Assembly: GCA_036378955.1 (NCBI GenBank)
Contig: DASUVM010000008.1
Coordinates: 1 to 64,000 of the forward strand
Direction: 5' to 3'
DNA length: 64,000 nucleotides
Source of the DNA: DASUVM01 sp036378955
GTDB lineage: Bacteria > Patescibacteriota > Saccharimonadia > Saccharimonadales > Saccharimonadaceae
Part shown: one piece after another, positions 26,241 through 35,884 of the stretch
Numbering within the stretch: the stretch's first letter is position 1
Layout: the number at the start of each line of letters is the position of its first letter
Made by a program: the position numbers and the translations under genes
The notes under the pieces: generated by a model
Seen by the model: only the letters and a program-made list of their open reading frames with translations
What the model was told of the DNA's origin: nothing
Database searches by the model: none

Positions 26241-28100
26241 ATGCGTACATCACCGAAAAAGATCGCAATTGTTATTCCGTGTTATAACGAGGCGAAGAGT
26301 ATTGCACATGTTATTGAACGTTTTTCGCGCGCCCAGCTGAATCGTCGCCATTTGCAATGCTATTTTTATGTGGTTGACAATAACTCAACTGATGATACCG
26401 CCCATCAAGCCAAACAGGCAGGTGCTCAGGTCATTAGTGAATCACGCAAGGGTAAAGGGTTTGCGCTGCGAGCTGGTTTTCGGGCGGTTGCTGCTGACAT
26501 CGATTTTGTCGTGATGCTTGATGGCGACGATACCTATAGTCCTGAAGAAGTCGTGCGCATGATAGAGCCTTTGCAGAATGACTTTTGTGATGTGGTGGTT
26601 GGCTCGCGCTTGGGCGGCCGTATTCAAACGGCTGCCATGCCGCCGTTTAATCGTTTTGGCAATTGGTTATTTACCAATGCAGTACGCGTGTTGTATCGAG
26701 CGAACGTTACTGATGTGCTCAGCGGATATTTTGCCTGGAAAAAAGAGACACTCGACAGCCTCTACCCCCACCTAAAGAGTGAGGGGTTTGCAATTGAAAT
26801 GGAAATGATCACCAAAATGGCGCGCATGGGGCATCGTTTGACATCGGTGCCAATTAGCTATCATCCCAGAGCCGGTGATTCTCACCTCAGGCCCATTCAT
26901 GATGGCGTGCGTATTTTAAAGATGCTGCTGAAAAACCTCGCCTGGAGCCCCGGGCGGCTGCCTGTCACCTTGCCCGCAAGGCCACGCAAAATTGTGTTCG
27001 TTAGCGACAGCGTGTATCCATATATGAAGGGTGGCAAAGAGAAGCGCTTATATGAAATATCTCAGCGGCTCGCCGATATGGGCTTTGAGGTACATATTTA
27101 CACGATGAAATGGTGGAAGGGCAAGGGGCCGATCATGCAAAAGAAGGTGACCCTTCATGCAATCTGCCGACATTATCAGTTATATAAGGGCAATCGCCGC
27201 TCAATTAAACAGGCGATCTTTTTTGGGCTGGCTTGCTTCAAGCTCCTAAGCGTTAAGCTTGATGTTCTAGATGTTGATCATATGCCGTTCTTTCCAATAA
27301 TAAGCTCGTGGATAGTGTGTCGGCTGCGACTGCGCAAATTTTATGGCACCTGGCATGAGGCGCTATCACGCGAGGAGTGGGCCGGGTATATGGGGCGTGG
27401 CAGTAGTGTTGCCTCGGCCATCGAGCGCTTGAGTATTAAATTGCCGCACACTATAACGGCAGCATCGGCACATACAAAGAAGGCGCTCGCAACACTGCAT
27501 GGTCGGGTTGAAGACGTAGCTTTAGTAGCGTCAGGAATAGATAGTCGTCGCCTCTTGGCTATTCAACCGGCGGCTGTTCGCTGTGATGTGCTATTTGTTG
27601 GTCGCTTAGTAAAAGACAAGAATGTCAATAAACTTATCGAGGCGATACGCTATATAAATAAAGATATTCCAGAGATACAATGCATCGTTATTGGCGCCGG
27701 CCCTGAAAAAGAGCGTTTGGCGCAACTGGTAGAGAAGCGCGAGTTACGCAAAAACGTAGTATTCTTAGAGCCGACTTTTTCAGCCGACGAAATTTATGCC
27801 TACATGAAGGCGGCCAAAGTCTTTTGCCTTCCTTCGATACGCGAGGGCTTTAGCCTTGTGACGGTTGAGGCGCTGGGCTGTGGAACGCCGGTTGTTACAA
27901 GCGATGCGCCAGCAAATGCCGCTAAACAGCTTGTTCAAGATGGCCAAAACGGTAGCATTGTCTCTTGTGAGCCGGCAGAACTTGCAAAAGCTCTACTCTA
28001 TTGGGTGAAGCTTCCGCAGAAGCCAGAAGTCAGCCAAACGGTGGCCAACTTCGATTGGGATACACTTGCTCGCCAGCAAGCCGAGGTATACACGAGATGA
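26241..28100 (+). CDS. Bifunctional glycosyltransferase, GT2 fused to GT4
   Basis: 619 residues. Residues 1-~245 are a dolichol-phosphate-mannose-synthase-like GT2 (VIPCYNEAKS, VVDNNSTDDT, MLDGDDTY, SRKGKGFALRAGF). From ~250 a GT4/GT-B protein begins with KIVFVSDSVYPYMKGGKEKRLYEISQRL and has VGRLVKDKNVNKLIEAI and the EX7E element in REGFSLVTVEALGCGTPVV. The two catalytic units would add successive sugars on a lipid carrier or lipid-linked glycan. The stop overlaps the next GT gene. Confidence 0.88.
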   Translation: MRTSPKKIAIVIPCYNEAKSIAHVIERFSRAQLNRRHLQCYFYVVDNNSTDDTAHQAKQAGAQVISESRKGKGFALRAGFRAVAADIDFVVMLDGDDTYSPEEVVRMIEPLQNDFCDVVVGSRLGGRIQTAAMPPFNRFGNWLFTNAVRVLYRANVTDVLSGYFAWKKETLDSLYPHLKSEGFAIEMEMITKMARMGHRLTSVPISYHPRAGDSHLRPIHDGVRILKMLLKNLAWSPGRLPVTLPARPRKIVFVSDSVYPYMKGGKEKRLYEISQRLADMGFEVHIYTMKWWKGKGPIMQKKVTLHAICRHYQLYKGNRRSIKQAIFFGLACFKLLSVKLDVLDVDHMPFFPIISSWIVCRLRLRKFYGTWHEALSREEWAGYMGRGSSVASAIERLSIKLPHTITAASAHTKKALATLHGRVEDVALVASGIDSRRLLAIQPAAVRCDVLFVGRLVKDKNVNKLIEAIRYINKDIPEIQCIVIGAGPEKERLAQLVEKRELRKNVVFLEPTFSADEIYAYMKAAKVFCLPSIREGFSLVTVEALGCGTPVVTSDAPANAAKQLVQDGQNGSIVSCEPAELAKALLYWVKLPQKPEVSQTVANFDWDTLARQQAEVYTR

Positions 28101-29206
28101 AAATATGCCACATTACTAAAAAATATCCGAACCAGCTTGGTGGCGACGTCGTGGTGGTGTCGGCCTTGCAGGCCTATCAAGAAAAGGCGGGGCATCAGCT
28201 GATAGTGATTACCTCGCGCTCTAAAGAAATAAAAACCGGTGCCGCAATTTATAATGTGGGGCTGAAAGACACGGGCGAGGGGCTTGATAAAATTACGCTA
28301 AAACGGCTTTTCTCTTTATGTATATTAAGCCTCAGGGCATTCTTTATTTTTATCAAAGAACGTCCGGCTATCGTTCATACGCATTCTATTGATATGGCGT
28401 TTGCGGTCGCAGGTGCGGCACATTTGCTTAGAGTTCCGCTGGTGCATACTTTTCATATCGTAACTTTTTATGACAAACAGCAATCAGTAATGCGGCGGTG
28501 GGTAGAGCTGCATTTAGTAAGGCTGGCCCGGCCGACTGTTATTACTACACCAAACCGCCATGATGCTGCCATGCTGCAACAAGCCGGTTTAAAGCAGGCG
28601 GTATACGTGCCGAACGGCGTCGATATAGATTTTTGGCAGCCAGTGGCAGATAGCTCTAGAAACGATAGCTTTACATTTATAAGCGTCGGGCGACTGGAGC
28701 CACAAAAAGGCTACGAATATCTCATTAAAGCCGCCGCCTTATTGAAGAAGAGTATCCATAAAAGCTTTCAGGTAATTATTGTAGGCGAAGGGGCCCAGAG
28801 GCGTCAGTTGCAATCATTGATTCGTTCTTTAAAAGCGACTGATGTTGTTCAACTGGTGGGCCGCAAAACTGCCGTGCAGACCCGTCGTTTATTGTCGGCG
28901 GCTGATGTGGCAGTTTTTGCTTCGCTCTATGAAACAACACCGCTGACACTGCTCGAAGCTTGGGCGATGGGGCTGCCGGTTATCATGACGCCGGTTGGTA
29001 TATTGCATGACGCACCGCTAGATACCAAAAAAGTGTTTTTAGTACCCAAAAAAGACGAACAAGCACTCATGCAAGCGATGCGTCGTAGCATCGAAAACCA
29101 AGCGCAATGTACAACGATTGCAGCTGCTGGCCAGGCCGAAGCCAGGCAATATAGTTGGCTCGAGGTTAACTGCCGCTACGAAAAGTTATACGGGAGTGTG
29201 CTGTGA
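28097..29206 (+). CDS. Glycosyltransferase family 4
   Basis: 369 residues, GT-B fold. It begins MKICHITKKYPNQLGGDVVV and has VYVPNGVDIDFW, SVGRLEPQKGYEYLIKAA and EX7E in YETTPLTLLEAWAMGLPVI. ATG 28097 overlaps the previous stop (ATGA), so the upstream extension of the frame is not used. Part of the polysaccharide operon; acceptor unknown. Confidence 0.9.
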   Translation: MKICHITKKYPNQLGGDVVVVSALQAYQEKAGHQLIVITSRSKEIKTGAAIYNVGLKDTGEGLDKITLKRLFSLCILSLRAFFIFIKERPAIVHTHSIDMAFAVAGAAHLLRVPLVHTFHIVTFYDKQQSVMRRWVELHLVRLARPTVITTPNRHDAAMLQQAGLKQAVYVPNGVDIDFWQPVADSSRNDSFTFISVGRLEPQKGYEYLIKAAALLKKSIHKSFQVIIVGEGAQRRQLQSLIRSLKATDVVQLVGRKTAVQTRRLLSAADVAVFASLYETTPLTLLEAWAMGLPVIMTPVGILHDAPLDTKKVFLVPKKDEQALMQAMRRSIENQAQCTTIAAAGQAEARQYSWLEVNCRYEKLYGSVL

Positions 29207-30303
29207 AAATTGTTCAGGCAAGCGCTTATTATCCACCGCATGTAGGGGGGCAAGAAAACGCCGTGCAAGACCTTTCTGAACATTTGGCCTTGGCTGGTCA
29301 TGAAGTGCAGGTGCTGACTTCAACGAAAGGGAGGGGCGAAAGAGGCATAACGGAAGAAAGTGGTATGCGAGTATGGCGTATGAGTGGAATAGAATTTGGC
29401 CATGCGCCAATTATGCCGGCTTTTGGCCCGGCTCTATTTCGTGCGGCCAGACGCGAGAGCGTCGTACACGTGCATATTGGCCAGGCATTTGTGCCCGAGA
29501 TGGTATGGCTCGCTGCCCGGCTGCGCGGCTTTCGCTATATTGCTGAACTTCATATAGATTTTAAACCTTCAGGCCCGGCTGGCATACTTTTGCCACTGTA
29601 TAAACGACTTATTTTGGGGAGAGTCTTGCGTTCGGCGGCCAAAGTGGTGGTGCTGAATAAAAAGACATTACACACAGTGAAGCGTGTGTATGGTGTCAAG
29701 AATGTTGCCGTAATGAGCAACGGCATTAATGAGGCTTATTTTAAACTTGTGCGCCGGCAGCAAAAAAAGCGCCCGCCCAAGCAGCTTCATTTATTGTTTG
29801 TTGGCCGGCTAACACGGCAAAAAAATGTCGAGATGCTCTTAAGAGCAATTGCACAAGCAAAATCAACAGTCAAGCTCGATATTATTGGTGACGGTGAAGA
29901 GCGCGAAATACTCGAAGAGATAACCAAGACCTTGCAGCTGACAAACATCGTGTTTCATGGTCAGCTTGACCGCCTGGCGGTGCTGGCTTTTTATGAACGG
30001 TGCGATGCACTTGTTATGCCTTCGCTCTACGAGGCACAGCCGCTTGTTTTGCTTGAGGCTATGGCGGCGCGCATTCCGATTATTGGCACGAACGTTATTG
30101 GCGTGGCAGAGCATATTTGGGGAGTTGGTATTGTTGTAAAACCAACCGCTAAAGCCTTGGCTGAAGGCTTTGAAGCTCTACGGGCATCACACGCATCATT
30201 ACCGGCAATGCTTGAAAAGGGCTTCTTGAAAGCCCAAAAACTGCGTTGGCAAAATCTTCGCAAAGACTATGAAGCACTTTACGAAGAGGCCTTACACGAA
30301 TGA
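29203..30303 (+). CDS. Glycosyltransferase family 4
   Basis: 366 residues starting with GTG inside the previous stop (GTGA). N-terminal ASAYYPPHVGGQENAVQDLSEHL, then AVMSNGINEAYF, FVGRLTRQKNVEMLLRAI, and EX7E in YEAQPLVLLEAMAARIPIIG. Typical cytoplasmic GT-B enzyme of glycan assembly. Confidence 0.9.
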   Translation: MKIVQASAYYPPHVGGQENAVQDLSEHLALAGHEVQVLTSTKGRGERGITEESGMRVWRMSGIEFGHAPIMPAFGPALFRAARRESVVHVHIGQAFVPEMVWLAARLRGFRYIAELHIDFKPSGPAGILLPLYKRLILGRVLRSAAKVVVLNKKTLHTVKRVYGVKNVAVMSNGINEAYFKLVRRQQKKRPPKQLHLLFVGRLTRQKNVEMLLRAIAQAKSTVKLDIIGDGEEREILEEITKTLQLTNIVFHGQLDRLAVLAFYERCDALVMPSLYEAQPLVLLEAMAARIPIIGTNVIGVAEHIWGVGIVVKPTAKALAEGFEALRASHASLPAMLEKGFLKAQKLRWQNLRKDYEALYEEALHE

Positions 30304-32579
30304 GGCTAGTGCTTCACCACTCCCCTTTAGTTATCGTGCTGACTGCCCAAAGACTTGGTGTATTGCTGGGTGGCGGCTTACTGGCGACCAACCTATTGAT
30401 AGGCGCATCGCAAAATGGTGATTGGGTCATGAAAGCATTGGCGTTTCTTGGTGTTATATTTTTGCCTGGTTATGCCTTGTTCTTACTATTGCGACTGAAG
30501 CTTGCGGTGATGCTGGAAAAGGTGGTGTATAGTTTTGGGTTTGGTATTTTGCTGCTTATGGTGAGTGGTTTGCTGGCGAACCAGTTATTTCATAGCTTTG
30601 GCGTTGCGGATCCGCTTGCATTACCGACAATGCTGACTTTTTGGAACATCGTGGTGGTGATTTGTATTGTTGGCGCAATGTGGCGGTGGCGTGAAAAAGT
30701 GATTCTTATCAAAGCACAATACGACGTGCCATGGTTGACACCCATAACGATAGCGGCTGCTGTGCTACTGCCATTACTTGCGGCTGGCGGCGCATTTCGC
30801 TTAAATAACGGTGGCGATTCGCTTCTTTCATGCATCGCCCTAGGCTGGGCAGCCATGGTGATCATTTGGCTGTTCATAATGCATCGACGGCTAGGCGACA
30901 CAGCAATTGCGCTGTCAATTTTTTTCATAGGGCTGAGTGTGTTGCTGATGACCTCGCTGCGCAGCTGGGATATTACCGGCCACGACTTTCCGCATGAGTT
31001 TCGAGTGTTTACAATGACACACCTCGGTGCTTATTGGGATATCGCCAGCTTTCGCGACCCCTATAATGCTTGCTTGAGCATTACAATTCTGCCTGAGGTA
31101 TTGACGCGTTTTTTGCATATATCGGGCCTGGTTGTTTTTAAGTTTTTATTGCAAGTTATGTTTGCGGTGACACCGGTGGTGGTGTATCTTTTGTTGCGGC
31201 GGTTTGTCTCAAAACTTGGAGCGCTGGTGGGGGCCATATTATTTATAAGCTACCCTACCTTTATTAATGACTCGGCCATGCTTACCAGGCAAGGGGTGGC
31301 TTATTTGTTCTTTTCTTTGGCGCTGCTTGCGGTGTTGCATGCTCATCGCCAGCGAATTTTTAAAACCTTATTCTTGCTCTGTGCAGTGGGGGTTGTGCTT
31401 TCGCATTACTCGACATCATATATGTTTGTGGCAATTTTCGGGCTGGCGCTTGGTTGCAAGCTGCTTTTGCCGCTTTTTCGCCGGCGTGATTTGCAGCTGC
31501 GCGGAGCGTTTAGCGTTCTTTCGATCAGCATGTTTGCAGCCTTATCGCTCATGACGTTTTTATGGTATTCGCAGATAACAGCAACCTCACGGGGGCTCGT
31601 AACAACAGTGCAGAATTCTATACAAAATATTCCTCATTTTTTAAGTGACGATAATAAATCTTCTGACACCTCTGCCTCATTGCTGCTTGGCGCCCAACAC
31701 ACACCGAGCGATGTGTATCAAAGTTATCTTGCAGAATCAATGGCGCCACGAGCAGTTGTGCCGCCAGAATTCGAGCCAACCTTAACAGGCGACGACATGC
31801 CGATAACCCTGCTTGGCCAGCAACTTGCACGGTTAGGTATATCACCCTCAATCACCAACACTACCCGCCAATTTATTGCTAAGTTACTCCAACTTTTGAC
31901 GGTGTTAGGCGTGGTGTACGCCGGGTATAGGTTTTTACGTAAAAAGCCCCGCGCTCTTTCGGCTGATCTTGTTTGCCTGGGGGTGGCTGGGGTGATAGTA
32001 TTACTGAGTTTAATTATTTTACCGACACTCTCTTTAAATTACGGTATTTTACGGGCTTTTCAGCAGGCACTCATTTACCTGGTTATTCCGCTTGTGCTGT
32101 TTTTGGCGACCCTTGGGCACTTTATTACCAAGGGGCTGAAGCTGGCGACTGCAACGACGATTATGGTGGCCTTCTTTCTTTTGTTCACAGGTTTTTTTGC
32201 GCAATTGTTGGGTGGTGTCAGTGCACCGCTGACACTTAATAATTATGGCCTTTATTATGGCTTGTACTATACATCTGAAGCTGAACTGCGCGGCTACGAG
32301 TGGCTAAAGCGTACGTTGCCGGCTCGTAGCGATGTGCGGGCGGCAAGTTATGCAAAGGCAATTATGCATGACCCTCAGTATCCGTTTAGAACAATCGGTA
32401 TCTTACCTAGCCAGCGTCCGCCTGGAAGCTATGTGTTTTTGAACCAAGCGCAACTCACTGCACAAAAGTTTTATGTGTATCATGATGGAACATCACTCAT
32501 TACGACATTCCCGGCAGGCTATTATCGCCAATTTACCAGTCAAATTTACAGCACAGCCACCACGGGAGTGTTTAAATAA
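30300..32579 (+). CDS. Large multi-helix membrane protein, DUF2206-like
   Basis: 759 residues with roughly 15 or more membrane helices. The stretch GHDFPHEFRVFTMTHLGAYWD followed by ILPEVLTRFLHI and ISYPTFINDSAMLTRQGVAYLFFSLALL matches DUF2206-type membrane proteins known from archaea and CPR, which resemble GT-C glycosyltransferases/polymerases. A charged extracytoplasmic loop lies near residues 440-500. It could polymerise or transfer glycans; that is inference from the locus. ATGA overlap with the previous gene. Confidence 0.7.
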   Translation: MRLVLHHSPLVIVLTAQRLGVLLGGGLLATNLLIGASQNGDWVMKALAFLGVIFLPGYALFLLLRLKLAVMLEKVVYSFGFGILLLMVSGLLANQLFHSFGVADPLALPTMLTFWNIVVVICIVGAMWRWREKVILIKAQYDVPWLTPITIAAAVLLPLLAAGGAFRLNNGGDSLLSCIALGWAAMVIIWLFIMHRRLGDTAIALSIFFIGLSVLLMTSLRSWDITGHDFPHEFRVFTMTHLGAYWDIASFRDPYNACLSITILPEVLTRFLHISGLVVFKFLLQVMFAVTPVVVYLLLRRFVSKLGALVGAILFISYPTFINDSAMLTRQGVAYLFFSLALLAVLHAHRQRIFKTLFLLCAVGVVLSHYSTSYMFVAIFGLALGCKLLLPLFRRRDLQLRGAFSVLSISMFAALSLMTFLWYSQITATSRGLVTTVQNSIQNIPHFLSDDNKSSDTSASLLLGAQHTPSDVYQSYLAESMAPRAVVPPEFEPTLTGDDMPITLLGQQLARLGISPSITNTTRQFIAKLLQLLTVLGVVYAGYRFLRKKPRALSADLVCLGVAGVIVLLSLIILPTLSLNYGILRAFQQALIYLVIPLVLFLATLGHFITKGLKLATATTIMVAFFLLFTGFFAQLLGGVSAPLTLNNYGLYYGLYYTSEAELRGYEWLKRTLPARSDVRAASYAKAIMHDPQYPFRTIGILPSQRPPGSYVFLNQAQLTAQKFYVYHDGTSLITTFPAGYYRQFTSQIYSTATTGVFK

Positions 32580-33847
32580 TGCGGCTTCATCTTTGGCGGG
32601 CGTGGCGCCACTTGCAGAATAGCATGCTGCTTAAAAACTCACTCTATTTAATGCTGGCGACCTTTTCAGTCGCCGGGTTTGGGTTTGTCTTTTGGATAAT
32701 TGTCAGCTGGAGCTATGCTGCCTCGGCAATTGGTCTGGCAGCAACACTGCTTTCTGTTTCGAACTTGCTTTCAATATTAAGCCTGGCTGGCTTTGACACA
32801 ACATTCATAAAATTCTTACCCAACGCAAAAAAATTAAAAAATGCCTATATATCAACCGGCTTTATGGTGGTTGGTTGTATAAGCATTGTGTTGTCGTTTG
32901 CTTTTGTGTTGACACTGCCGTTGACATCGCCGAACCTTGCATTTGTACTGACAAATACTAGTTACTTTATAGCCTTTGTATTCTTTACTCTCGTGACCTC
33001 TCTGAATGTTTTAACGAATGCCATCTTCTTAGCCTGCAGATTTGCAAAAGATATCTTTATTATTAATGTTATATTCAGCATTGTTAAAGTGGCGTTGCCA
33101 CTGCTTGTGAGTAACGGCGATGTAATGACGCTGTTTATTGTGGCTGGCGTTTCGCAACTGGTTGGCCTTCTATTGAGCTTGCTGATTATTCGAGTGCAAA
33201 TAGGATATGTCTTTCACTTTCGTATTCACAAAACAATTCTGCGCGAGGTTAAAAAATATGCATCATCGGTTTATGTTGCCAGTATTTTTAATTTACTACC
33301 TCCAACCTTATTGCCGCTTTTAGTGGTGCAAAACCTAGGGGCAGAGAGCGCTGCGTATTTTTATATGGCTTTTACGATTGCAACTGCGCTTTATACGATT
33401 GTTTACTCAACCATGCAGTCGGTATTTGCCGAGGGGTCGCACGACGAAGCGGCCCTGAAGCTACATCTTGTTAAAGCTCTTAAGCTCATTGGCGTCTTGT
33501 TGGTGCCGGCAATGAGTATAACTGTCGGTCTAAGCTCTTTTATTTTACGGCTTTTTGGTGAGCAATATGCCGTGAAGGGCAGTGCTTTACTGCAACTTTT
33601 TGCGCTGGGCGCACTTGCCGTGGCAGCTAGTTCGGCAATGGGCGCGATTTTTAAAGTCACTAAACAGCTTCGCAGTATTATTATCATGAATATTGTATAC
33701 GCAGGGGTTATTTTGGGTATAAGTTATCTGTTTACTGCACAGTTTGGCATTATCGCTATTGGGTGGGCATGGTTGCTCGGTAACCTTGCTTCTGCTGGAA
33801 CCGGCTTTTTCTTGTTTTTGAGGCAACAGAACATACTCGATCGTTAG
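32579..33847 (+). CDS. Polysaccharide flippase (Wzx/MATE-like)
   Basis: 422 residues, about 12 membrane helices, start in TAATG overlap with the previous gene. The first helices (LATFSVAGFGFVFWIIVSWSYAASAIGLAATLLSVSNLLSIL, in part) follow the pattern of Wzx-type oligosaccharide flippases. It would move the lipid-linked glycan across the membrane. Confidence 0.85.
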   Translation: MRLHLWRAWRHLQNSMLLKNSLYLMLATFSVAGFGFVFWIIVSWSYAASAIGLAATLLSVSNLLSILSLAGFDTTFIKFLPNAKKLKNAYISTGFMVVGCISIVLSFAFVLTLPLTSPNLAFVLTNTSYFIAFVFFTLVTSLNVLTNAIFLACRFAKDIFIINVIFSIVKVALPLLVSNGDVMTLFIVAGVSQLVGLLLSLLIIRVQIGYVFHFRIHKTILREVKKYASSVYVASIFNLLPPTLLPLLVVQNLGAESAAYFYMAFTIATALYTIVYSTMQSVFAEGSHDEAALKLHLVKALKLIGVLLVPAMSITVGLSSFILRLFGEQYAVKGSALLQLFALGALAVAASSAMGAIFKVTKQLRSIIIMNIVYAGVILGISYLFTAQFGIIAIGWAWLLGNLASAGTGFFLFLRQQNILDR

Positions 33848-33871
33848 CAAATAAATAGCAAAAGGAGGATT

Positions 33872-35884
33872 ATGGTAAGGCTACCGGAACCTGGCGGCGA
33901 CGAAGACATATGGGCACAGCTTTTAAATGAATACTTATTAGTAGCGCATAACCCCGATGGCACACTACGTGTTAAAGAAAAAAACAGCAAAGCGGCAGCA
34001 GCTGGCACGGTAGGTCTGAAAGATTTGAATACTACTAATTCACCTACTGACCCGCCAATTAAGATGCCTACTTTATCAAACGACGGCACTAATTTAGTGT
34101 GGAAAACCCCTATCGAAATAAATGTCAAGGATTACGGCGCGAAGGGCGACGGCATAACAGATGACACCCAGGCAATCCAAGCAGCTATCAATGCTGCCGG
34201 CAGTGGTTTGGTAGTGTTCCCGAGTGGCGTGTTTGCGATTCGGGGGATTAAAGTTAAAAATAAAGGAACCGCACTGCGCGGAGACGGACGGTTTGGTACG
34301 CGTATTAAACGGCACAGCGGTACTGATCCGCTGATTGATGTGAGCGGCTCTGGAACTGGTATTGGCCATCAGCGCTGGGACACTGTTAGTAACTTTCAGC
34401 TCGATGGCAACAATATGGGCGGTGCATTACTTCGATCGTACTATGCGGACTCTTGCGTGTATAGAGAGCTGAGTTTTATTAATTGCCCCGGCCTTTCTAC
34501 TGATATTGTTGAAGTTTGGGACACTCGCTTCGAAAACTGCACCTGGGAACACTGCGGTTCGCTTGATCAACCCGCTGTTCTGCTGCGTAACAGCTTGCCG
34601 GTGGGTGAATTTGGCTATGGAGACGATAATACTAATCAAATTTACTTTACCAGCTGCCGCTGGGAAGGGTTTCGTAATGGTGCTGTCAAACTCGATGGTA
34701 GCTACGGCGGCTCTACACGTCAGCTGAATGGTATTTTTTTTGTTGCATGTAAGATGGAAAGCTCAGTACTTGCCGGCCCCGCTTTACAAATTATGACCAA
34801 CGCGACAATTATTTTTATTAATCAGCTATATATGGCGCTATTAAAACCTGAAACTGGGTTTAGTACGCCAATTGATGCCATTGTTGATTACGGTACACAT
34901 GTGTTTATGGCGAGCGTCTATGTTCAATGGGGGTCAACCGCTGCATTAGCAAGCTCTACTATTCGGGCATTTCGAAGCGGTCCCCATATGTATCATGAAA
35001 TTAGTGCGTATTATCCGACCGAAGTTCCGGCTTTGGCAACCATAGTAGCAGAGCCTGGGGTTGATGTTATGGTGGCTGCCATTTCGGCCAATCGCGGTCC
35101 TATCACTATGGGCGATATGGGAATTATGATGCAGAGCGATCCAACGTTTGGTTTAGCCTTAAGTCTTAAAAACAGCGGCTCCTTCAGGATTACCTCGGCG
35201 ATTACCGGCAAAGATCTCGTTAAAGCAGATAACAGCTCGACGCGCCCCACGCTTCACACAGTTAATGGTGTCGATTTAGCTGGTTATTCGGGCGATTTCA
35301 TTGGTGAAAAATGGCGTTTTTATGGTGATACAGGCTTTGTTCGGCTGGCATCTGGCAATTTTCAAATTGAGGGCACAAAAGGCTATGTTGGCCTAGGCAT
35401 AGCACCCTATATTGGTATTGCCCTGCTTATTAAAATGGCTAACGACACAGATCGTGGGTTGACTATTATTCGTAAGTCGGCCACTGCGACTGGTCGATTA
35501 ATAGAATTTCAAGACGAAAACTTTAATGTTCAAGGTATCGCCTTTGATGCCCACGGCCGGCCGCTGAGCGTTGGGCGGGTCGCCAATGTGGCACCCGGTG
35601 ACCAAGTGGCATATGCGAATGTTCGAGTTCAAGCACGCGATACTGGTGGTTCGGTAGCGGCGGCCATGAAGGATAGCCCGGCATCGGGCAGCATTGCGGT
35701 CATCACTTTTTTCAAACCGTACCCTTATGTACCGTTGAGCATTATGCTTACTGATCATTCGCCGCAACCTTCCGATTTATATGTGTCGGCTAGGAGTACC
35801 ACCGGCTTTACCGTTTCTACTCGTAAAGTTTTGCCTGGCGGTTCAATGATTCATTTTGATTATATGGTGCTTGGCTCAGGCTAG
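33872..35884 (+). CDS. Pectate-lyase-like beta-helix protein with tail-fibre-like ends
   Basis: 670 residues, AAAGGAGG upstream. No signal peptide. Residues ~1-45 (LPEPGGDEDIWAQLLNEYLL, HNPDGTLR) resemble the N-terminal segment of phage tail and CPR adhesin-like proteins. Residues ~85-330 form a right-handed beta-helix beginning INVKDYGAKGDGITDDTQAI, the pectate lyase superfamily start. The C-terminal ~70 residues (ASGSIAVITFF, LYVSARSTTGFTVSTRK) resemble trimeric tail-fibre tips. Could bind or cut the polysaccharide made by this locus. Secretion route not evident. Confidence 0.75.
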   Translation: MVRLPEPGGDEDIWAQLLNEYLLVAHNPDGTLRVKEKNSKAAAAGTVGLKDLNTTNSPTDPPIKMPTLSNDGTNLVWKTPIEINVKDYGAKGDGITDDTQAIQAAINAAGSGLVVFPSGVFAIRGIKVKNKGTALRGDGRFGTRIKRHSGTDPLIDVSGSGTGIGHQRWDTVSNFQLDGNNMGGALLRSYYADSCVYRELSFINCPGLSTDIVEVWDTRFENCTWEHCGSLDQPAVLLRNSLPVGEFGYGDDNTNQIYFTSCRWEGFRNGAVKLDGSYGGSTRQLNGIFFVACKMESSVLAGPALQIMTNATIIFINQLYMALLKPETGFSTPIDAIVDYGTHVFMASVYVQWGSTAALASSTIRAFRSGPHMYHEISAYYPTEVPALATIVAEPGVDVMVAAISANRGPITMGDMGIMMQSDPTFGLALSLKNSGSFRITSAITGKDLVKADNSSTRPTLHTVNGVDLAGYSGDFIGEKWRFYGDTGFVRLASGNFQIEGTKGYVGLGIAPYIGIALLIKMANDTDRGLTIIRKSATATGRLIEFQDENFNVQGIAFDAHGRPLSVGRVANVAPGDQVAYANVRVQARDTGGSVAAAMKDSPASGSIAVITFFKPYPYVPLSIMLTDHSPQPSDLYVSARSTTGFTVSTRKVLPGGSMIHFDYMVLGSG

